Position numbers and translations under genes: made by a program
The notes under the pieces: model-generated
Databases searched by the model: none
Told to the model about the DNA's origin: nothing
What the model saw: only the letters and a program-made list of their open reading frames with translations
Origin: Topomyia yanbarensis
Taxonomy: Eukaryota; Arthropoda; Insecta; Diptera; Culicidae
Length of the DNA: 64,000 bases
Reading direction: 5' to 3'
Assembly: GCF_030247195.1 (NCBI RefSeq)
Contig: NC_080670.1
Location: 39,107,524-39,171,523 of the forward strand
Part shown: positions 57,384-64,000 of the stretch, one piece after another
Layout of the letters: every line of letters starts with the position of its first letter
Numbering within the stretch: position 1 is the stretch's first letter

Positions 57384-58324
57384 CTACTGTAAATGAATAA
57401 AATAAACAAAGAAATTTTCATCAATAAAACTATAGTAAATCTCATATTTTGCGTTGTCATGGTTATAGTCGACATGCTGCTAAAAATCAATCACTTTCTT
57501 ATTTATTTCAATCATGTGAGATCATGACAAATGAATATCATAATATAAAACTTTTAAATGCGATTGTATGGCTCTAATTTGAATTTTTTTCCTTAAGAAT
57601 CACAAAAAGATTGGTTTTGAATTATTTGTTTATAATCAACACATTTAACAAAGTCTACACTACATCAAGAAACTATGAACTTCGCTGGGGTAACGTATGC
57701 TGACTAGCGACAAGTCGCTTCTGATTTTTATCTGCAGACACAATAATGTTTTCAGGAATAAATCGCAGTATCGTCGGTGGTGACCATCTTTCCGGTTACT
57801 TACATCTTAAACAAAAGTGATATGAAACATATCACATTTCGATACAAAAATAATCGCAGCTTGAATCATTCTATCATTTATTAAAAATATTCTGTTTAGT
57901 CAATTTAATTTTTTCAGATATTTTATTAAATGAAACAAAGCCTTCGTTTGATGTTTAAAACAAGCCGGTTTGTTTCTTACTTTACCTAACTCAGATAAAA
58001 AAGAGAGGCAACATTTGTGTGTGAATAGTCCAACCGATCTTGTTCGCTCTGTCATACCGTTCTAAAGCAAATACAAATAGGTAGTTTATGTGGAATATAG
58101 TATATAGGGGAATAGATTAATACAAATGCTTTAGATGCTACTTAGTAAAATGGACAAAAATTCAAGTCACTTGTTATCTCGTTTTCTCTTTCGCAATTTT
58201 GATGATTTTCCTCCGTTATTTTTTATTACCTGTTTTGGGAAACACGTTAGATTTCTATAGTAGGTTGGAGATCCCTAAAAAAAATATACACGAACTTTAA
58301 CCCATACAGTCCAACGATACCACA
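57384..58324. other. AT-rich DNA; possible far end of the two-gene transposon
   Basis: No gene recognised. I looked for inverted repeats matching 54520-54900 and found only weak similarity (CTAGCGACAAGTCGC near 57712 against CTAGCGACGTCAG near 54762), not enough to set ends. Confidence 0.4.
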
Positions 58325-59490
58325 TATTGTTTGAATGATACCCTGAACAGGTCATTAGGCTCTCAAATCATACTTTCCTTACCGTTCAGGCTAGAGACAA
58401 CAACTCTTGCTGTATGCAGAAGCCGTCTCCACTCCACTCGGTCCATTACTGTTAGTTGCCAGCCTCGCAGTCTTCGAAGGGTCCTCTATCTGGGCAATCC
58501 GCCGTGCTCACTGTCCCAGTCTTCTTGTTCCTGTAGGGTCGCCCTCAAGAACAATCTTTACCGGGTCGTCGTCAAACATTCTTACGACGTGTTCAGCCCA
58601 CCGCAAACGTCCCATTTTTGCGGTATGCGCGATGAATGATTCTTCCAGCATCTTATGCATCTCATAGTTCATTCGCCTGTCTTCCATCTGCACGCCACCA
58701 TAGATGGTACGCAACACCTTTCGTTCGAAAACTACAAGGGCGCGTTGGTCCTCCACGAGCATAGTCCAGGTCTCGTGGCCAAAGAGGACCACCGGTCTAA
58801 TCAGTGTCTTGTAGATAATCGACATCGTGCGGCGGCGAATTTTGTTCGACCGGAGCTTCCTCCGCAGTCCAAAGTAGACATGATTTTCCGCCAAGATCCA
58901 TCTCTGAATTTCTCTGCTGGTATCATTGTCGGCGGTTACCAGTGAGCCCAAATACACAAATTCGTCCGCCATCTCCGAACTCGGGATGTGAGGTTCACAT
59001 TGTCGTCTCTAGAACCTCTTCCTCTCATGTATTTTGTCTTCGAAACGTTGATGGCAAGTCCAATCCTTCTGGTTTCAGCTTTCAGTCGTTTCCGACGTTT
59101 CCGACATCGCCTCAAAGTTCCATGCCATTATGTCAATGTCGTCGTCGAAGCCAAGAAGCTGGACGGACTTCCTGAAGATCGTGCCACTCGTGTCTATCCC
59201 CGCTCTCCTTATTACACCTTCTAACGCAACGTTGAACAGCAGGCACGATAGACCATCACCTTGCCGCAACCCTCTTCGAGATTCAAAGGGACTCGAGAGT
59301 GTCCCTAATACTCGAACAACGCATATCACCCGATCCATCGTCGCTTTGACTAATCGTGTTAACTTATCCGCAAAACCGTACTCGTGCATTATCTGCCATA
59401 GCTGATCTCGATCGATTGTGCCATACACCGATTGGAAATCGACGAACAAATGATGTGTGGGCACGTTGTATTCGCGCCACTTCTGCGGCT
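58325..59490 (-). pseudogene. RTE/BovB-like LINE reverse-transcriptase fragment
   Basis: Reverse transcriptase of a LINE, minus strand. From 59464: LFVDFQSVYGTIDRDQLWQI, LVKATMDRVICVVRVLGTL, SSPFESRRGLRQGDGLSCLL, FNVALEGVIRRAGID and QLLGFDDDIDI (the catalytic FADD block, with Ala changed to Asp). After a frameshift near 59000: DEFVYLGSLVTADNDTSREI, LRRKLRSNKIRRRTMSIIYK, IRPVVLFGHETWTML and ERKVLRTIYGGVQMEDRRMN, then HTAKMGRLRWAEHVVRM. The endonuclease and N-terminal part are missing because the copy is 5'-truncated at about 59490, as is common for LINEs. Changes in the catalytic block and frameshifts make it inactive. The clade name is from word similarity; RTE is the best guess. Confidence 0.85.
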
Positions 59491-60084
59491 CTTAAATCAT
59501 ACGATGTTTATTAGGGATGGTATTTGAAACCAGACTTCCCAAAAGTACTGTATCTGTACTACTGTCGCTCTGCAAAGGAATGTAGATATCTCTATGTGTG
59601 CTCAGCGCTCTGTTACTACCAGGGATACCAGGGATATCTTCCAAATGTCTTCACATTGCATAAAAATGTCTTCATTTGTATTCACCGTCCAGGATGCTGA
59701 ATCGGTTTTTGATGTTGAGCCAGAATTCTGTCAGAAATCAGTCGAGACATCCGAAAAAAATTGTCTTCAAAATGAAAAACCCGTCTTCACAACCTTTCAA
59801 ATGTCTTCAAAATGAAGACATGTCTTCACGTCTGGCATCGCTGCTTGCTACCAATGTCGTATATACAGAGGTGGCTAAAATGGTACTTTGGTAATCGTAA
59901 GATGAATCTTACATGAGTGGTATGAGTGATCTCAGAACAAATTGACTTGCTTTCGTCATACAGTTCGTTCCGCTGCCATTGAATCGTGTGAACGCCATGA
60001 CTTCGACCCGTTGTGCTTCTGGATTATTTACATATTTTTGGTTGCCAACATTAGCAAACTGTGTGTTCTTATATACTACATTAT
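59491..60084. other. Repeat-like DNA with AATGTCTTCA motifs
   Basis: AAATGTCTTCA occurs four to five times between 59640 and 59830, with a short palindrome ATGTCTTCAAAATGAAGACA at about 59800. No gene. Confidence 0.5.
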
Positions 60085-60345
60085 CTTGTTACAGCACATT
60101 TCTCGCGTGTTTTTTGAAAAGGGCCAATAAGCATACTGTCAAAATTCGCTAGGAAATTCTGGACAAACCATTAATCGCCGATTATAAATCACATCAGCAG
60201 ACGAAAGAGAAAACTTTTTTCTTTCATAAAATGTTAACATCCATTCTCGGCGAGCTACGGTTTGTCCGGAATTTACTCTCAAAGTGCATTTTGTCAGCAT
60301 GCTTATTGGTCGTTTACAAAAACCACGCGAGAATTTGCTCACCAA
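60085..60345. mobile_element. Foldback MITE with TCTCGCGTG arms
   Basis: GGCCAATAAGCATACTGTCA and GGACAAACCATTAATCGCCG at the left pair with CGGCGAGCTACGGTTTGTCC and GTCAGCATGCTTATTGGTC at the right. TCTCGCGTG and CACGCGAGA lie near the ends. Confidence 0.8.
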
Positions 60346-60400
60346 GTCGAAACGTTATGGCAACAGCGCAATTTTGTATGAATGAATACTGTATGGAGAC

Positions 60401-60677
60401 TTAGGGGCAGATCACTTGTGATGCATTTTTAAAAATCAGTTAAATTAAATGCATTTCTTTCCATCAAAATATTTTGCGTTGCGTGTAAGATGTCAAAACC
60501 CTACAAAAAATTAGCCCTACATTCAACAAAACGTCGAACAAAGTGAATCAGCGTAGGACGTTTGTTAAACAAACTTTTCTGCGAGAAGTGCAAAGTTGAT
60601 GCAAAAATGGAAATTAAATACATTTTTTCTAATTTGATGGAAATTTGTTATACATTTCTAGAGTGATCTGCCCCTAG
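60401..60677. mobile_element. hAT-like MITE, CTAGGGGCAGATC family, copy 2
   Basis: Ends TTAGGGGCAGATC and GATCTGCCCCTAG. The flanks ATGGAGAC (60393-60400) and ATGCAGAC (60678-60685) are an 8-bp duplication with one change. Same internal order as copy 1 at 27951 but lacks about 35 bp after CCATCAAAAT. Confidence 0.9.
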
Positions 60678-60685
60678 ATGCAGAC

Positions 60686-60977
60686 AGTCTATGGTGTGCA
60701 TGTTCTGTTTACTGAATGCTATTGTGAATCTTTTCTTTAATCCACTTTGCGAATTTTCAACCGTGCGCCGCCGGGCAGTGCTTCAAATTACGCGCCCATT
60801 CAATTTGCATCGGTGCGAGTGTGAAAGCGATTTGACGTTTATTGACGTAGGACTACGTCTTTGTTTTCGATATGGGGGTGCACGTTGCAAATTCTACAAA
60901 AATGGTATGTAACGAAAAGTGGTCCAATTTTAAACGTAACATTAAAGTACTGCTGATTGATTTTTATGAAGATCTAG
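60686..60977. other. No recognisable gene
   Basis: Short ORFs only, locally GC-rich at 60765-60830. Confidence 0.45.
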
Positions 60978-61353
60978 CACAGAGAACAGACGTCCATCTT
61001 CAGCATTCAACTTGTGTAAAATCTCTAACGGTTTCGAAGGTAGTTGGGATATCCAAACCAGGTGTGCTACTGTCGTCATGTTTTTTGAGGCTGAGTTCGA
61101 CAGACTCGACAGCGGTTATTCCTCTACCCAGTCAAACTAGTCCGGAACCGGTTCGGACTTCCAGCATGAATTCCAGCTCAATTGCATCAACCGATAGAGT
61201 CGGAATCGGTTGTTTTCTTTCAGCAAGATTCCATACTGAATCCATTCATGATTTCGAACCGGTTCCGGAATGGATTTGACGGATAGTTGGGATAGGTTGG
61301 TGTGGCGGCGCTAGTGTTTATCGTATATTAATTCAAATGTTTACACACGTTTT
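60978..61353. mobile_element. hAT-like MITE, CAGAGAACAGAC family, copy 2, left part
   Basis: Starts CACAGAGAACAGACGTCCAT and runs, in reverse orientation to the 40709 copy, through CGGTTTCGAAGGTAGTTGGG and GAACCGGTTCCGGAATGG to TTTACACACGTTTT. The remaining end (ATTTTTGTTCGATCATGG) reappears at 63983-64000, so the copy is split by the 61354-63982 insertion and runs off the window. Confidence 0.85.
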
Positions 61354-63982
61354 GCCTTTCTCAATAGAAAGGTATTGCAATTGCTCTGAAAACCGACTTT
61401 TTAACGGAGGCCCGGAGGGCCGAGTGACATATACCATTCGATTCAGTTCGTCGAGTTCGGCAAATGTCTGTGTGTGTGTGTATGTATGTGTGTGTATGTA
61501 TGTGTGTGTGTATGTGCGTCTGTGTGTGTGTACGCGAACACAATCTCACTCACTTTTCTCAGAGATGGATGAACCGATTTTTACAAACTTAGTCCCAAAT
61601 GAAAGGTGCAACGTTCCCATAGGCTGCTATTGAATTTCTAATGGATCCGACTTCCGGTTCCGGAATTACAGGGTGATGAGTACGATCACGCAGAAAATGT
61701 CGATTTTAAGAAATTCTGCAATGAATGTATAATGGTGAAAATTTTTCCAAAATGTGACCACAACTGATTCGATTTGTAGTACTAGGTCATTAACAGCCAT
61801 TCAAAGTCTCTTTGGTCACATTGGCCACCATCATCGGTTCCGGAAGCCCCGGCGGAAGTATCCAAATTCAGAGTAACAGTCACATCGGTTTCTCGGAGGT
61901 GGCTAGACCGAATCAACCAAACTTAGTCTCAAATGAAAGATGTTGCGTCCCCGTAAATGGCTATTAAATTTTATCCCCAACCGACTTCCGGTTCCGGAGT
62001 TACGGGTTGTGGCGTGCGATCACATAGCAAATTGTGATTCAAACCGATACCCCGATGGAAGCAAAAAAGGTAAAAATTTCGCTAAAATGTCTCTCAAATA
62101 ACTTAACTTTGCAGTTCTAGGTCACCGACGGCCAAACAAACTTTCGTTGACTACATTGACCACCATAGACGGTTCCGGAAGTGCCCGGGAAAAGCGGCCA
62201 TCTTTCATAACTAGCAAACTCATATCAGTTTCTCGGAAATGGTTGGGCCGATTTTCACAAACTTAGTCCCAAATGATAGCTATATTATCCCCACAGATGT
62301 CTGTAACATTTCGCACGGACCGCTTGTATGGTTCCGGAAATATAGACTGAACGGTCCGGTCACACATGAAATTCCCATATAAGCCGGAACTCAAATTTTT
62401 TTTCAAAGGGGGGACCCCATGAAATTTCAGAAATCGAATTCGTATTTTTGATGCCAAACATCTTTAAAATGCATGAAACGTCGAGATTTTATGTTATCTC
62501 GAAAAATTTTTTTTTTATAAAAATCGACTTTTTGGGACTTTGCCGATTTCGCACCTTTTTGCCTTTCTCAATAGAAAGGTATTGCAATTGCTCTGAAAAC
62601 CGACTTTTTAACGGAGGCCCGGAGGGCCGTGTGACATATACCATTCGATTCAGTTCGTCGAGTTCGGCAAATGTCTGTGTGTGTGTATGTATGTGTGTGT
62701 GTGTATGTGCGTCTGTGTGTGTGTGTACGCGAACACAATCTCACTCACTTTTCTCAGAGATGGATGAACCGATTTTTACAAACTTAGTCCCAAATGAAAG
62801 GTGCAACGTTCCCATAGGCTGCTATTGAATTTCTAATGGATCCGACTTCCGGTTCTGGAATTACAGGGTGATGAGTACGATCACGCAGAAAACGTCGATT
62901 TTAAGAAATTCTGCAATGAATGTATAATGGTGAAAATTTTTCCAAAATGTGACCACAACTGCTTCGATTTGTAGTACTAGGTCATTAACAGCCATTCAAA
63001 GTCTCTTTGGTCACATTGGCCACCATCATCGGTTCCGGAAGCCCCGGCGGAAGTATCCAAATTCAGAGTAACAGTCACATCGGTTTCTCGGAGATGGCTA
63101 GACCGATTCGACTAAACTTGACCTCAAATGAAAGGTATTGCGTCCCCGTAAGTGGCTATTAAATTTTATCCCCAACCGACTTCCGGTTCCGGAGTTACGG
63201 GTTGTGGCGTGCGATCACATAGCAAATTGTGATTCAAACCGATACCCCGATGGAAGCAAAAAAGGTAAAAATTTCGCTAAAATGTCTCTCAAATAACTTA
63301 ACTTTGCAGTTCTAGGTCACCGACGGCCAAACAAACTTTCGTTGACTACATTGACCACCATAGACGGTTCCAGAAGTGCCCGGGAAAAGCGGCCATCTTT
63401 CATAACTAGCAAACTCATATCAGTTTCTCGAAAATGGTTGGGCCGATTTTCACAAACTTAGTCCCAAATGATAGCTATATTATCCCCACAGATGTCTGTA
63501 AAATTTCGCACGGATCGCTTGTATGGTTCCGGAAATATAGACTGAACGGTCCGGTCACACATGAAATTCCCATATAAGCCGGAACTCAAAATTTTTTTTC
63601 AAAGGGGGGACCCCATGAAATTTCAGAAATCGAATTCGTATTTTTGATGCCAAACATCTTTAAAATGCATGAAACGTCGAGATTTAATGTTATCTCGAAA
63701 AAATTTTTTTTATAGAAATCGACTTTTTGGGACTTTGCCGATTTCGCACCTTTTTTCAGTTCAATATTACCGTGGCTGTTTTTTCTTTTTCAAAATTTTA
63801 GAACTCGAATAATGATTTATTTTCCTGTATATAGTTGTCATGTGATGTATGATAATAAAATGTAATATATGCATTTAAAAGTTTTTAATGAGTATAAACA
63901 ACGCACACATTCTCGTGATTCATGATTGAGAAAGGCACAATTGCACCGCTAGGTGGATTAAAATAGGTTTTTTAACATATTT
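61354..63982 (+). repeat. Insertion made of two 1207-bp tandem units plus a tail
   Basis: Unit 1 is 61354-62560 and unit 2 is 62561 to about 63756; both begin GCCTTTCTCAATAGAAAGGT and differ at few bases. Each has a GGAGGCCCGGAGGGCC palindrome, a TG/TATG microsatellite of about 60-70 bp (61466-61530 and 62674-62725), and three subunits of about 300 bp with TCTCAAATGAAAGG and CGACTTCCGGTTCCGG-like blocks. The tail holds TGATTGAGAAAGGCAC, the complement of the unit start, so GCCTTTCTC...GAGAAAGGC form the ends. No coding capacity is visible. Confidence 0.85.
61466..61530 (+). repeat. TG/TATG microsatellite in unit 1
   Basis: TGTGTGTGTGTATGTATGTG-type run; counterpart in unit 2 at 62674-62725 is shorter. 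Confidence 0.9.
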
Positions 63983-64000
63983 TTGTTCGATCATGGATGT
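63983..64000. mobile_element. CAGAGAACAGAC MITE copy 2, right part, cut by window end
   Basis: TTTTTGTTCGATCATGGATG is the same junction sequence as next to the end of copy 1 (about 40725-40745 in reverse). Confidence 0.8.

Noticed and set aside
61337..61633. ORF encoding Val/Cys repeats
   Set aside because: Produced by the TG/TATG microsatellite inside the tandem unit.

Overview
The window looks like intergenic and repeat DNA from a large-genome mosquito, most likely a culicine such as Aedes or Culex. This is inferred from AT-rich background, one intronless FoxB-type forkhead gene, an ITmD37E transposon (a family first described in mosquitoes), R1- and RTE-type retrotransposon remains, a tRNA-derived SINE, and many hAT-like and foldback MITEs. 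No tRNA or rRNA gene, CRISPR array or bacterial operon is visible.

Layout. 1-3060: a decayed, truncated R1-clade non-LTR retrotransposon (gag with a zinc knuckle, then endonuclease and the start of reverse transcriptase). 3302-4318: an ITmD37E element with terminal inverted repeats (TIRs) and a TA duplication. 4.3-10 kb: unassigned AT-rich DNA. 10-25.6 kb: nested non-autonomous elements, including a hAT-like element at 12779-14642 with an 8-bp target duplication, a second hAT-like element inserted inside a TA-flanked MITE (14909-17415), a GACGTC-rich minisatellite (17.6-18.3 kb) and a run of foldback elements. 25.6-31 kb: short MITEs and degenerate tandem repeats. 31011-35923: a 4.9-kb element with matching TIRs and an apparent 8-bp target duplication that encloses three decayed histone H3 copies, each still followed by a histone 3' stem-loop.

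The only confident host protein-coding gene is FoxB on the minus strand (37743-38819). It encodes 358 residues with an intact forkhead domain, an EH1-like repressor motif and Ala/His/Gln runs, in a single exon.

40-50 kb: MITEs and a piggyBac-like element with TTAA ends that keeps the N-terminal part of its transposase and is interrupted by a tandem-type repeat. 54.9-57.4 kb: a DD34E Tc1/mariner/IS630-type transposase with one in-frame stop, and a convergent ORF of unknown family with two in-frame stops; together these may be a little-described two-gene DNA transposon. 58.3-59.5 kb: an RTE-like reverse-transcriptase fragment on the minus strand. 60.4-64 kb: a hAT MITE, then a second copy of the 40.7-kb MITE split by a 2.6-kb insertion made of two 1207-bp tandem units.

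Apart from FoxB, the window records repeated transposition and nesting rather than a working gene set. Coordinates of repeats were read by eye and edges may be off by a few bases. Protein-family names rest on recognised motifs, not on database searches.
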